Of a stretch of DNA of 64,000 nt, positions 8,108 through 17,225 are shown in pieces (position 1 is the first letter of the stretch; the number at the start of each line of letters is the position of its first letter). The notes below the pieces were generated by a model that worked only from the letters and a program-made list of their open reading frames with translations, did not search any database and was not told where the DNA came from. Origin of the DNA: DAOUMF01 sp034408935 (GTDB lineage Bacteria; Chloroflexota; Dehalococcoidia; SM23-28-2; RBG-16-64-32); the NCBI GenBank assembly GCA_034408935.1, contig DAOUMV010000025.1:123567-187566 (forward strand). The letters run 5' to 3'. Made by a program: the position numbers and the translations under genes.

Positions 8108-9637
8108 TTGCAGGGGGTGGGGGACTGTCGACGTGAAAGCTGGGTGCCGTCTACAACAGTGAAGAACTTCAGACATTCTGTAGCCGACCTCTTGAAACGG
8201 CGTACTTCGAAACAAAAAGCCGCTGCCTCACAGATCGAAGATGCCCTGAAGTATCATCACGACGAGGGTGATCCAGATGAGAACCGACGAACCTGCCCTC
8301 CCGACGATGAGCGAATTGATATCCACTGCGTATGGGTTGTGGAACTTTACCCGCCGTCACAGGTGGATCAGCTGGTATCACATATTCGCGGTCTAGGTTG
8401 GGCGGAAGCGGACGCCACGATGGACCGAGAAGGTCTCGAATCATGGATACGAGAGTCCACATTGAGTGTGGGAAAGGCGGGTTGGAAGAATCTCAATAAT
8501 ATTGTCCGTCCAGGCGATACGCGCTTCTTCTTTGGATCACCGCGGAGCGCCTCCCTTCCAGATGTGGCCGACTACGCCATGGGTGGGATTCATCAAATCT
8601 TTCCGGGTCTTGTCGGGGTCGTCCTGCAGTTTGTTCTCAGGGACGATGCTGCAAGGCGCATTGATTTGGAGCTGCGGCGTGGGCGTAAGACCTTTGCTGT
8701 GCCCGGTGCCCGCGGTGTCGCGCTCATGACACCCCATCATCAGAAGATGGAGTCTTGTTCGCAAGTGCGTGAGGAGATCAGGCAGAGCTGTGCATCCTGG
8801 TTCCGCACTCATTTGCCTGGCTTCTTTTCGTCAATGGGAGAGAGAGCACAATTTCCTACCGGGGAGTTCATCACATTCCGAAAGGCCAAGCCGTATGAAC
8901 AACTTCCCAGCGACGAGTGGCCGCACTACCTTTGGGTTCTTCATATGGATAACGACTTTGATGTGTGGCAAGCGAGGGAACTGCCTGGTGTTCGATTGGA
9001 GTGCGGCTCGTCAAGGGAAGGGACCACCTTCGCTTTGACATTTGCTGCTCAAGAGTGTCAATACTTCGCCGCCGAGACAGACGATGAATGGAAGTCCCAT
9101 GGCGGACGGAATCGCCACGGGTATGCCAACAGACTGAGGCACGTCGAATTTGCGCTCATGAGATGGGCGCTCTACGCGCTTCTAACGAATGTTGAAGGGC
9201 AGTTCGCGTCCCTACGAAACCGGGTCGCCAGCATAGATCTGGGCAATGCGGGCCGCGCCGCTCGGATGCTGCAAGCCGTCCAAGCGGACCTGCTGACCTT
9301 GTCAAGAGATGTCGTGCCCGTGGCTTCCGAACTGAAAGAGTTCTCGGAACGGCCGGGGTGGTTTCACTCCCAAGTCTATGAGTTTCGTCCCATGGGCAAT
9401 ATGCGCTCCAACGAGCCGCATTTGTTCGAGGGGTTGCGGCAGGGGCTCGCCAGGCGCGCGGTGCGTCTTCAAGGATTCGAGCGGGAGGTCAAAGACGCAG
9501 CGACAAGCCAGGGAGCATTGGTGGCAACGATTTCTCAGAGCCGGGCCAGTGACAACATAGTCAAACTGACCATCGCGATCGTTGTTCTGACGGCTGTCGT
9601 CGCCGGTCTGACCGGCTGGCTAGCGTTCTTCGACTAG
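8108..9637 (+). CDS. orphan protein with C-terminal membrane anchor
   Basis: I do not recognise this 509-residue protein. The N-terminal half is mixed charged sequence without an obvious catalytic motif. Around residues 350-470 a helical, heptad-like stretch appears, and the last 25-30 residues form one hydrophobic segment (about 480-505) ending in AFFD. That fits a tail-anchored protein with the bulk in the cytoplasm. Base composition is visibly lower in GC and codon use is more AT-rich than in smc or ftsY, suggesting acquisition. It interrupts the usual smc-ftsY neighbourhood and follows directly after the palindromic repeats. The start is uncertain: TTG at 8108 is the longest, and GTG codons near 8145 and 8160 are alternatives. 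Confidence 0.65.
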   Translation: MQGVGDCRRESWVPSTTVKNFRHSVADLLKRRTSKQKAAASQIEDALKYHHDEGDPDENRRTCPPDDERIDIHCVWVVELYPPSQVDQLVSHIRGLGWAEADATMDREGLESWIRESTLSVGKAGWKNLNNIVRPGDTRFFFGSPRSASLPDVADYAMGGIHQIFPGLVGVVLQFVLRDDAARRIDLELRRGRKTFAVPGARGVALMTPHHQKMESCSQVREEIRQSCASWFRTHLPGFFSSMGERAQFPTGEFITFRKAKPYEQLPSDEWPHYLWVLHMDNDFDVWQARELPGVRLECGSSREGTTFALTFAAQECQYFAAETDDEWKSHGGRNRHGYANRLRHVEFALMRWALYALLTNVEGQFASLRNRVASIDLGNAGRAARMLQAVQADLLTLSRDVVPVASELKEFSERPGWFHSQVYEFRPMGNMRSNEPHLFEGLRQGLARRAVRLQGFEREVKDAATSQGALVATISQSRASDNIVKLTIAIVVLTAVVAGLTGWLAFFD

Positions 9638-9654
9638 GCACTTCCGCCTTCCGC

Positions 9655-9683
9655 TTGCCGCACCCTTCCCCTGCCCCTATCAT
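9655..9683 (+). promoter_or_regulatory. promoter of the M28 peptidase gene (leaderless)
   Basis: TTGCCG at 9655-9660 and TATCAT at 9678-9683 have an ideal 17-base spacer. Only six bases separate the -10 box from the GTG at 9690, so transcription would begin at or next to the start codon. Confidence 0.5.
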
Positions 9684-9689
9684 CGGGGC

Positions 9690-10880
9690 GTGGTGAAGGA
9701 GCCGGTTTCCGAGCACCCGCGTGTCGCCGCGTGGCTGGGGCACGTGCGCGCCCTGGCGGAGGGAATCGGCGCGCGCGGCGCGACGCGGGAGGGGGAGCGC
9801 AAGGGCTCGGAATACGCCAAGGCTCAGTTCGAAGGGATGGGGCTGACCCCGGTCTGGGAGTCGTTCCGTGGGGCGCGTTCGATCTTCCACCCACACTTGC
9901 TCGGCAGCGTGCTGATGCTGCTTGCCTTCGCCGTCTACCCGCTCGGTGGGCGGGTCACGGCCGCTGTGGCAGCGGCGCTGAGCGTGCTGGTGGTGGTGTC
10001 GGAGGTGCAAGAGCTCAGTTTTCGGGACAACCTCCTGCGTCGCCTGGTGCCCAAGGGTGAGAGCCAGAACGTCTACAGCGTCATCGCACCCAAAGCTGAA
10101 CACAGTGGCGATCTGGTGCTTGTGGGTCACGTCGACACGCAGCGGACTCCGCTGATCTTCCGCAGCCGCCGCTGGGTCAAGGCTTACGACCGCTTCACGA
10201 TGATCGTCTTCGTGACCTTCGTCGCCCAAGTGTTGTTGTACGCCCTGGGTGCCATCTTGTCCTGGGGCTGGGTCTGGTACGCCACTATCCCTACGGCGGT
10301 CTGCGCGGTGCTGCTCGCGGCCGTGTGCCTAGAGGCGGATTCGACGCCGTTCACGGCCGGGGCCAACGACAACGCCACCGGGGCAGGCATCGTGCTGACC
10401 CTGGCCGAGGCGCTGGCCAGAAACTCGCTGAAGCACAGGCGGGTGTTCGCAGTGGTGACCGGATGCGAGGAGGTCCAGCACTACGGGATGATCGACTGGT
10501 ACAGGCGCCACCGCACTGAACTCAAGAATCCGAAAGCGATAGTGTTCGAGATGCTGGGCTGCGCCGGGCCTGCCTGGGGGACGCGCGAGGGGATCATCGT
10601 GCCCTTCAGGAGCGACCCCGAACTCGCGGGCATGGCTGAACGGCTGGCGGCCGCCCATCCCGAGTGGGAAGCGTATGGCTGCAAGATAAGCGGGGGCAAC
10701 TCGGAGCTCGCTGATGCTGTGCGCTTCAAGGTGCCGGGCATTACGATTTGGGGCATCGGGCGAGACGGCGAAGCACCTCACTGGCACCAGCGCGGCGATA
10801 CGTTCGACAAGATGAACCCGGATGTGATGGAGCACGCCTGGGACCTAACCTGGGCGCTGGTGCAGGAACTCGACCGGTAG
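9690..10880 (+). CDS. M28 family metallopeptidase with membrane segments
   Basis: A 396-residue aminopeptidase-like zinc enzyme. Expected ligands are His147 and Asp149 (VGHVDTQ), Asp227 (GANDNATG), Glu260/Glu261 (GCEEV) and the late histidine in HWHQRGD. Two hydrophobic pairs interrupt the usual soluble fold: about 67-105 before the first ligands and about 170-215 between the first and second ligand motifs. The protein is therefore predicted to sit in the membrane with its catalytic domain attached. This is an unusual place for transmembrane segments, although membrane-embedded M28 relatives exist. The start is GTG at 9690 (or the next GTG), consistent with the leaderless promoter. The substrate is unknown. 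Confidence 0.8.
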   Translation: MVKEPVSEHPRVAAWLGHVRALAEGIGARGATREGERKGSEYAKAQFEGMGLTPVWESFRGARSIFHPHLLGSVLMLLAFAVYPLGGRVTAAVAAALSVLVVVSEVQELSFRDNLLRRLVPKGESQNVYSVIAPKAEHSGDLVLVGHVDTQRTPLIFRSRRWVKAYDRFTMIVFVTFVAQVLLYALGAILSWGWVWYATIPTAVCAVLLAAVCLEADSTPFTAGANDNATGAGIVLTLAEALARNSLKHRRVFAVVTGCEEVQHYGMIDWYRRHRTELKNPKAIVFEMLGCAGPAWGTREGIIVPFRSDPELAGMAERLAAAHPEWEAYGCKISGGNSELADAVRFKVPGITIWGIGRDGEAPHWHQRGDTFDKMNPDVMEHAWDLTWALVQELDR

Positions 10881-10919
10881 CCCCACCGCGATCCCTCTTA
10901 GGTTGGGCAGGACCTTCGC

Positions 10920-10948
10920 TTGCCCCTCTCCCCACCGCCCCCTATTAT
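10920..10948 (+). promoter_or_regulatory. ftsY promoter (leaderless)
   Basis: TTGCCC at 10920-10925 and TATTAT at 10943-10948 are spaced by 17 bases. The ftsY ATG at 10957 is only 8 bases after the -10 box and has no Shine-Dalgarno sequence, which points to a leaderless mRNA. Confidence 0.5.
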
Positions 10949-10956
10949 CGAGCCGT

Positions 10957-12045
10957 ATGGTGCGCTTCTTCCGTCGCAAGCAAGAGGGCCCCGCCACGCC
11001 AGCAGAGCCTGTCGAGCCCGCTGAAGGCGCCGAGGCGCCGGAGCAGCCCGTCGGCGCCGAGCCGTCTGAGGCCGTCGAGGCGCCCCACGATGTCGAGCAG
11101 GCGGTCGAGAAGACGCGGCGCACGTGGTTCTCCCGCATCGGGGGGCTGTTCCGCCGCGGCCTGGACGACGAGCTGTGGGACGAACTGGAGGAGACGCTGA
11201 TCGCCGCCGACACCGGCGTGGAGACCACCGTCAAGGTGCTGGAGAACCTGAAGGAGCGGGTGAAGGCGGAGGGGATCAGCGACCCGGAGCGGGCGGAGGG
11301 GGCGCTGAAGGAAGAGCTGCTGTCGATCCTTGAGGTGGACGCGCGGCCGGGGAGGTTGTGGGGGCTTGCGGGGGGAGATGAGACCGCTCACCCTTCGACA
11401 GGGCTCAGGGTGAGCGGAGATGAGGCGCCGCCGAAGCCGGCGGTGGTGCTCGTCATCGGGGTGAACGGCACGGGGAAGACCACGAGCATCGCCAAACTCG
11501 CCCACGCCTACAGGGAGGGGGGCCAGAAGGTAATCATGGCCGCCGGCGACACGTTTCGCGCCGCCGCCATCGATCAGGTGAAGCAATGGGGCCAGCGGGT
11601 GGGCGTGGACGTGATCGCCCACAAGGAGGGGGCCGACCCCGGGGCGGTCGTGTTCGACGCCCTCTCGGCCGCCCAGAGTCGCGACGCCGACGTCGTCATC
11701 ATCGACACCGCCGGGCGGTTGCACACGAAGGTCAACCTGATGCAGGAGCTGCGCAAGGTCAACCGGGTCATCCAGCGCAAGTTCCCGGACGCGCCCCACG
11801 AGGTGCTGCTGGTGCTAGACGCTACGAGCGGGCAGAATGCCCTGCCCCAGGCGAAGTACTTCACCGAGGCGGTGGGCGTGACCGGCGTCCTCCTGGCCAA
11901 GCTGGACGGGACCGCTAAGGGCGGCGTCATCTTCGCCGTGTGCGACCAACTGCGCATCCCCGTACGCTTCGTCGGCACCGGCGAGAGAGCGGACGACCTG
12001 GCGCATTTCGAGCCCAGGCGGTTCGTGGACGCGCTTTTCGCCTAG
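10957..12045 (+). CDS. ftsY: signal recognition particle receptor FtsY
   Basis: A 362-residue SRP GTPase that docks SRP-bound ribosomes at the membrane. After a basic start (MVRFFRRK) comes a Pro/Glu-rich acidic A region, then the four-helix N domain (about 55-130) and the G domain with G1 GVNGTGKTT at 168-176, DTFRAAA, DTAGR and TAKGG. Residues about 145-154, in the linker between the N and G domains, are encoded by one of the palindromic repeats (11384-11417), which is not part of the conserved family. I chose the ATG at 10957 because it starts the basic motif; an upstream start at 10903 would lie before the promoter. Confidence 0.95.
   Translation: MVRFFRRKQEGPATPAEPVEPAEGAEAPEQPVGAEPSEAVEAPHDVEQAVEKTRRTWFSRIGGLFRRGLDDELWDELEETLIAADTGVETTVKVLENLKERVKAEGISDPERAEGALKEELLSILEVDARPGRLWGLAGGDETAHPSTGLRVSGDEAPPKPAVVLVIGVNGTGKTTSIAKLAHAYREGGQKVIMAAGDTFRAAAIDQVKQWGQRVGVDVIAHKEGADPGAVVFDALSAAQSRDADVVIIDTAGRLHTKVNLMQELRKVNRVIQRKFPDAPHEVLLVLDATSGQNALPQAKYFTEAVGVTGVLLAKLDGTAKGGVIFAVCDQLRIPVRFVGTGERADDLAHFEPRRFVDALFA
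11384..11417. repeat. stem-loop repeat inside ftsY
   Basis: Perfect 10-base arms CCGCTCACCC and GGGTGAGCGG flank the loop TTCGACAGGGCTCA. It is read in frame as HPSTGLRVSG. The loop is shared with the intergenic copies, but the arms differ and remain complementary. Confidence 0.75.
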
Positions 12046-12057
12046 ACGGGGAATCAG

Positions 12058-13797
12058 TTGGCCGACCCGCCGCCGGTCGACGCAGCCCCTGGCGAACAGA
12101 TCGCTGCTCCCCTCGCTCACTCCGAAGGCCTGACGGTGAGGGTCGATATCCTGCTGTGGCTGGCGCTGATCGCGGCCGCGGCCGCCCTGCGGCTGGCCCG
12201 CCTGGACGCCCTCCCCCTTACGTTCGACGAGTCGGCGCGGGCCTTCGACGCCCTCCGCGCCTCCGAGGACGCCGTCCCCGAGGGCTGGAGCGGGGACCTG
12301 GCGACCGCCCTCACCTCGTACCTGTTCCGCGTCTTCGGCGACAGCGACTTCACGGCCCGCCTGGTGCCCGCCGTGGCCGGCTCGGCGATGGTGGCGGCCC
12401 TGTCGCTGGGCGGGCGCGTCCTGGGTCGGGGCGGCGCCCTGACGGCGGGGGCTCTGCTCGCCTTCTCGCCCCTGGCGCTGCTCGCGTCGCGCTCGGCCCT
12501 GCCCTTCAGCGCCGGCGGCCTGCTGGCCGTGGGCATGACCGTCGCCCTCCTCTCCTACCTGCGGCAGCCACGGGCGCTGGCGGCCTTCCTGTTCGCCGTC
12601 AGCTTCGGGCTCGCCCCCTCTACCGACGCTGTGGGCACCACCGCCGCCATTGCCGTCCTAGCCTTCCTCGTGCTGGAGCCCGTCCTCTCGCGGGAGAGCG
12701 AGGTTGCCCGGGCCTGGGGCGTTTTTCGGCGCAGCCCGTCGCACTGGCTGAGCGTGGGACTGGTTCTGATTGGCGCCCTCGAGCTGGGGATCACCCATTT
12801 CGGCACCTTCGTCGGCGACTTGGAGCTGGCAGGTGTGGCCCAGTGGCGCGACATGTTCGCCACGCCCCGCGACGGCCGCCCGACGGAGTATCAGCTCGCT
12901 CTCCTCCTGGCTTACGACTGGCCCCTTGTGCTGTTCGGTGGCACCGCCGTGGGGTTCTTCGTCTGGCGACTGCGCCGCCGTGCCCGCGCCCTGACATCGC
13001 CCCAGCGGTTCCTCCTGCTGTGGACGGCGCTCGCTGCGGTCGTCGTGGCACTCACGAACCAGCGCGAGGCGGGCCAGCTCCTGATCCTCCTTCTTCCCCT
13101 GGCGATGCTGGCCGGCCTACTGGCGGAGCAGCTTGCGTCTGCCCTGGACTGGGCGATCCTTCGACGGTGGTGGCCCGTTGCCGCCGCCGCCCTGGCCCTG
13201 CTCGCCTATGCTGCCCTCCGCACCAACGAGTGGTCACACCCCGACATAACGATACCCGGGAGCGAACGCTTCTACCTGGTGCTGGCTGTGGGGGGCGCGG
13301 CGGCCCTTCTGGCCACAGGCTTCTTCATCCTGGGACGCCACGCCGCCACCGTCAGCGTGACCTTTGCCGCGGTGGTGGCCCTCGCCTTCCTCATCCACAC
13401 AGACCTGGCTCTCACCTCCGACGATGAGGGTGTCGAATTCGCCATGGACATCCGCGCGACGAGCCGGGTGGAGCAGTTCCGCGAGACGCTAGACGAGCTC
13501 GCGGCGAGCCGGGCCGGGCCTATCCTGGTCGATCCATCCCTGCAGGAGCCCCTCGCCTGGGAGCTGCGGGACCTCGCCGTCACCTTCGCCGAGGCAACGG
13601 GAGACGCAGGTGCATTGGTCGTGCCCGGGGGACAGGAGGTGGAGGGGTTCACTCCCCTGGCCGAACCCTGGCGTCTGGGCGAGAGCTGGTATCCCCCCGA
13701 CCTCGATCCTCTACGCCTCTGGCGCTGGTTGGTCTACCGCGAGCCCTACGGTAACCTGGAAGGTGTGGACGCTCAGATACTCGTGCCGGCGCCATGA
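12058..13797 (+). CDS. membrane glycosyltransferase-like protein (PMT/ArnT family)
   Basis: A 579-residue integral membrane protein with about 10-11 hydrophobic segments and a C-terminal soluble domain. The first extracytoplasmic loop carries Asp57-Glu58 in TFDESARAF, the position of the acidic pair that GT-C glycosyltransferases such as ArnT and PMT use to bind metal or catalyse transfer from polyprenyl-phosphate sugars. It overlaps the next gene by ATGA, so the two are coupled and probably act together. The start is taken as TTG at 12058, 12 bases after ftsY; no ATG lies near the N-terminus. The acceptor and donor are unknown. Confidence 0.72.
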   Translation: MADPPPVDAAPGEQIAAPLAHSEGLTVRVDILLWLALIAAAAALRLARLDALPLTFDESARAFDALRASEDAVPEGWSGDLATALTSYLFRVFGDSDFTARLVPAVAGSAMVAALSLGGRVLGRGGALTAGALLAFSPLALLASRSALPFSAGGLLAVGMTVALLSYLRQPRALAAFLFAVSFGLAPSTDAVGTTAAIAVLAFLVLEPVLSRESEVARAWGVFRRSPSHWLSVGLVLIGALELGITHFGTFVGDLELAGVAQWRDMFATPRDGRPTEYQLALLLAYDWPLVLFGGTAVGFFVWRLRRRARALTSPQRFLLLWTALAAVVVALTNQREAGQLLILLLPLAMLAGLLAEQLASALDWAILRRWWPVAAAALALLAYAALRTNEWSHPDITIPGSERFYLVLAVGGAAALLATGFFILGRHAATVSVTFAAVVALAFLIHTDLALTSDDEGVEFAMDIRATSRVEQFRETLDELAASRAGPILVDPSLQEPLAWELRDLAVTFAEATGDAGALVVPGGQEVEGFTPLAEPWRLGESWYPPDLDPLRLWRWLVYREPYGNLEGVDAQILVPAP

Positions 13798-16700
13798 GCG
13801 GACTCGCTGAGCGCCTGCTCGCGCAGCCCGCTGTCCGCCGTCCCCTCAGCCTGGAGCTGCGCCTCACCTGGGAGGCGGTGGCCTACGCCTCCCTCGTCGT
13901 CATCGGCGCTGGCATCCGCTTCTGGGATCTGGGTGCCCGCGCCCTACACCACGACGAGAGTCTGCACGGCTTCTACGCCTATGATCTGTTCCGGGGCAAC
14001 GGCTACGAGCACGATCCCCTTCTGCACGGCCCCTTCCAGTTCTTCGGCACGGCGTTAACATACTTCCTCAGCGGCGGCGCCAGCGACTACACAGTGCGCA
14101 TCCTCCCCGCCCTGTTCGGCCTGGCCCTCATCATCCTGCCCTTCTTCTTCCGCCACCGCTTGGGCCGGCTGGGGGCGCTGATAGCCTCAGGTCTCATCGC
14201 CTTCTCTCCCACCCTGCTGTACTTCAGCCGCTTCGCCCGCAACGATATCTATGTGGCCGTGTTCACCCTGGGTATCGTCATCTCCGTATGGCGCTACATC
14301 GACGAACGAAGGCCCCTGTTCCTCTATCTCGCCGCCGGCCTACTGGGCCTGAGCTTCGCAACCAAAGAAAACACCTTCATCAACGTCGCTCTGTTGCTGG
14401 TCTTCCTCAACCTGTGGCTGGCCGCAGACCTGGCCCGGCAGAGCCGCGAGCACGCGCAGGAGCGGCCGAGCACGTTTCCCTTCTATTTCGTGGCTTACCT
14501 CCCCTGGGCCTGGGCCATCGCCGCCCTCTGGCCCCTCATCGGGGGGATGCGCCACCTTCTCGGCCTCAAGGAGCGCCCGGCCGCCAGCGACGTGCTCATC
14601 GTCCTGGGGACGCTCTCCCTGCCGCAGTTCGCGGCGACGGCGCGGCTCCCGCTGGAGTCCCTGGGCTTCGAGCTGGATACGCTGAGCCGGGAACAGTCGC
14701 TGGGCGTCCCCATAGTGCTGGTGCTGCTGGGCGCGACTGTGGCTGTCGGCTTGGGCTGGAACTGGCGTGTGTGGCTAATCGCGGCCGCCGCCTTCTACGT
14801 TCCCTACGCCCTCCTATTCACATCCTTCGGCACGGACAGCAGCGGCTTCGCCAGCGGCATCTGGGACTCCCTGGACTACTGGCTGGCGCAGCACGACGTC
14901 CGCCGCGGTGACCAGCCGGAGTTCTACTACGTCATGCTCCTGCCCGCGTACGAGTTCCTTGCCCTGGCGTTCGCCGGGCCCGCACTACTCTACTTCACCC
15001 TGCGCGGCGGGCCGCGTTCGTGGCTCCTGACCGCCGTCGCCACAGCCAGCCTGCTCGCCTTCTTCGGCGCCGACAGTTTCTCAACTACCGTCGGCGACAT
15101 TCGGTTCGTCGGGGAAATCATTGATGACCTCCCGCTGATCGGGGCCGGCATCGCAGGGATCAGGATTGAGGACGTGATGACGTTGGCCCTTCCGGTCGCC
15201 GCCGTGGCGCTCTACTTCGCGGTCCGCGGCCCTCCCTTCGAACGTTTCCTGGTGTTCTGGACCGCCGCGGCCATCGTGGGCTACTCCTGGGTGGGCGAGA
15301 AGATGCCCTGGCTCAGCGTGCACACCACGCTGCCGGTGGTGATCCTGGCCGCCTACTCCTTGGGCAAGCTCCTCTCCAGCCCCAGCGACGTGCGGGCGCG
15401 GGTTGCGCCCTACTTGAGGTTCCTCGCCGCTGCCGCCTTCGCTGCCCTCGCCGTGGGCCTGGGCGTCTTCGCTCCCGAAGACGGAACCGCCGGCGTCCTG
15501 CGCCTGGCTGGCATCGCCCTGGCTCTGGCGGGCATCGTCGGCCTGCTCATGCCGCCAGGGCGGCGGCGCCTAGCCAGCGTCGCCGCCGTCGCCGTCTTTG
15601 GCGCCCTGGCCCTGTTCAGCGTGCGGACCGCCCTCCTCGCGTCCTTCGGCCACGGGGACTTCCCCAATGAACACGGCGACGTCCCAAGGGAGATGCTGGT
15701 CTACACGCAGACCTCCCCCGAGGTGCCGGACGTCATGGACCGCATCGACGTGATCGCCCGCACCAGCGGCCGCGGCCGCGACCTGCCCGTCATAGTCGAT
15801 AACTACAACGGCTACACCTGGCCCTGGGCCTGGTATCTGCGTGATTACACTGACGTCACATTCCAAAACATCGGCGAGGACTTCAGCCCTCCGCAGGACG
15901 CTGTCCTGCTCATCGCTCGCGAGAACGAGGGCAAGGTGGAGTCCATGCTGAATCGCTATCAGGAGCCGATGCCTTACCGCCTGCGCTGGTGGTTTCCCGA
16001 AGCCTACCGGGGCATCAGCCGAGATAAGGACAACCTGTGGGTGGCGATGCGCGACTTCGGCGAGAGCCTGGCTCGCAGCTATACCTGGGAGAACTGGTGG
16101 CGCTTCTTCCGCGACCGAGAGCATCCACAGGGGCTGGACTCCGTGTACTCCGCCGCCGTCTGGTCGACAGCGTACTTCCCGCGGATCTACGACCCGGCTG
16201 CCGCCCCCGATGTCGAAGGCCGTCTCATCATCGGTTGGGGCGGCGATGCGCCGGGCACCTTCAGCGACCCCTCCGGCCTCGCAGTCGACGGCGAGGGCAA
16301 CCTCTACGTGCTGGACTCCGGCAACGACCGCATCCAGAAGTTCTCCCCGGAGGGCGTGTACCTGAAGGCGACCGGGACCAAGGGCGGCGGCGAGGGCGAG
16401 TTCAACCAGGCCGCCGACCTGACCCTGGACGCCCAGGGCAACCTGTACGTCGTCGATACTTGGAACCACCGCGTACAGAAATTCGATGCCGACCTCAACT
16501 TTGTCGCTGCGTGGGGCAGGCCGACCACAGACCTCCTCACTCCCGGCGGAGATGAGATGTGGGGGCCCCGCTCCATCACCACGGACGACCAAGGCAACGT
16601 GTGGGTGGCCGATACCGGCACTCAACGCGTCCGCAAGTTCTCCCCAGAGGGCAAGCCCCTGGGGACGCTAGGCGGCTGGGGCACGGGCCCCGGGCAGTTC

Positions 16701-17090
16701 CGCGAGCCCGTGGGCATAACCTTTGATCCCGCCCTGGGCCATATCCTGGTGGCCGACGCCGGCAACGCCCGCATCCAGCGCATCAGCACCGACCTGCAAC
16801 CTATCGTCGCCTACCCCATCCGGGAGTGGGAGGACTTAGACCCCCTCAACAAGCCTGACTTGGCGGCCCTGCCCGACGGCCGCATCCTGGCCAGTGACCC
16901 CGCGCATGACCGTATCCTCCTCCTGGACAACGCAGGACAGGTGATGGTCGCCCTGAGCTCGGTGGCCGGGACGTCCCTAGCCTTCCCGCATGGCATCGCC
17001 TACGACCCCGCACGGCACTTCGTGTTCGTCTCCGAGGGCACAGAGAACCACGTGCGCCGCTTCCCCCTCAGCGACTTCGCCTTCCGGTAG
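13794..17090 (+). CDS. TIGR03663-type membrane glycosyltransferase fused to an NHL-repeat propeller
   Basis: A 1098-residue protein. The first 640 residues are a multi-pass membrane region with Asp54-Glu55 in LHHDESLHG, typical of the GT-C fold and specifically of the TIGR03663 (Agl23-like, flippase-associated) family. A soluble region follows, and about residues 805-1095 carry tandem NHL units such as PSGLAVDGEGNLYVLDSGN and NLYVVDTWNHRVQKF, predicted to form a beta-propeller outside the membrane. The ATG overlaps the upstream stop. Fusion of a glycosyl-transfer domain to a propeller suggests recognition of an extracellular or surface partner, which is inference. Confidence 0.8.
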   Translation: MSGLAERLLAQPAVRRPLSLELRLTWEAVAYASLVVIGAGIRFWDLGARALHHDESLHGFYAYDLFRGNGYEHDPLLHGPFQFFGTALTYFLSGGASDYTVRILPALFGLALIILPFFFRHRLGRLGALIASGLIAFSPTLLYFSRFARNDIYVAVFTLGIVISVWRYIDERRPLFLYLAAGLLGLSFATKENTFINVALLLVFLNLWLAADLARQSREHAQERPSTFPFYFVAYLPWAWAIAALWPLIGGMRHLLGLKERPAASDVLIVLGTLSLPQFAATARLPLESLGFELDTLSREQSLGVPIVLVLLGATVAVGLGWNWRVWLIAAAAFYVPYALLFTSFGTDSSGFASGIWDSLDYWLAQHDVRRGDQPEFYYVMLLPAYEFLALAFAGPALLYFTLRGGPRSWLLTAVATASLLAFFGADSFSTTVGDIRFVGEIIDDLPLIGAGIAGIRIEDVMTLALPVAAVALYFAVRGPPFERFLVFWTAAAIVGYSWVGEKMPWLSVHTTLPVVILAAYSLGKLLSSPSDVRARVAPYLRFLAAAAFAALAVGLGVFAPEDGTAGVLRLAGIALALAGIVGLLMPPGRRRLASVAAVAVFGALALFSVRTALLASFGHGDFPNEHGDVPREMLVYTQTSPEVPDVMDRIDVIARTSGRGRDLPVIVDNYNGYTWPWAWYLRDYTDVTFQNIGEDFSPPQDAVLLIARENEGKVESMLNRYQEPMPYRLRWWFPEAYRGISRDKDNLWVAMRDFGESLARSYTWENWWRFFRDREHPQGLDSVYSAAVWSTAYFPRIYDPAAAPDVEGRLIIGWGGDAPGTFSDPSGLAVDGEGNLYVLDSGNDRIQKFSPEGVYLKATGTKGGGEGEFNQAADLTLDAQGNLYVVDTWNHRVQKFDADLNFVAAWGRPTTDLLTPGGDEMWGPRSITTDDQGNVWVADTGTQRVRKFSPEGKPLGTLGGWGTGPGQFREPVGITFDPALGHILVADAGNARIQRISTDLQPIVAYPIREWEDLDPLNKPDLAALPDGRILASDPAHDRILLLDNAGQVMVALSSVAGTSLAFPHGIAYDPARHFVFVSEGTENHVRRFPLSDFAFR

Positions 17091-17128
17091 GCGGGCTGCG
17101 GGACTGAGCGTCAGGGTCGTCGTCAATC

Positions 17129-17158
17129 TTGCCCCTGCTGGAGCGCCCCGTGTATCAT
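17129..17158 (+). promoter_or_regulatory. promoter of the nuoE/nuoF-like pair
   Basis: TTGCCC at 17129-17134 and TATCAT at 17153-17158 with an 18-base spacer, giving a leader of about 60 bases before the ATG at 17226. Confidence 0.4.
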
Positions 17159-17225
17159 GTGTGAAGCCTGACACAAACTCCATTCGCAATCCCAGGCTGG
17201 AGTCACTAGGAACCGCATTCGGGAT

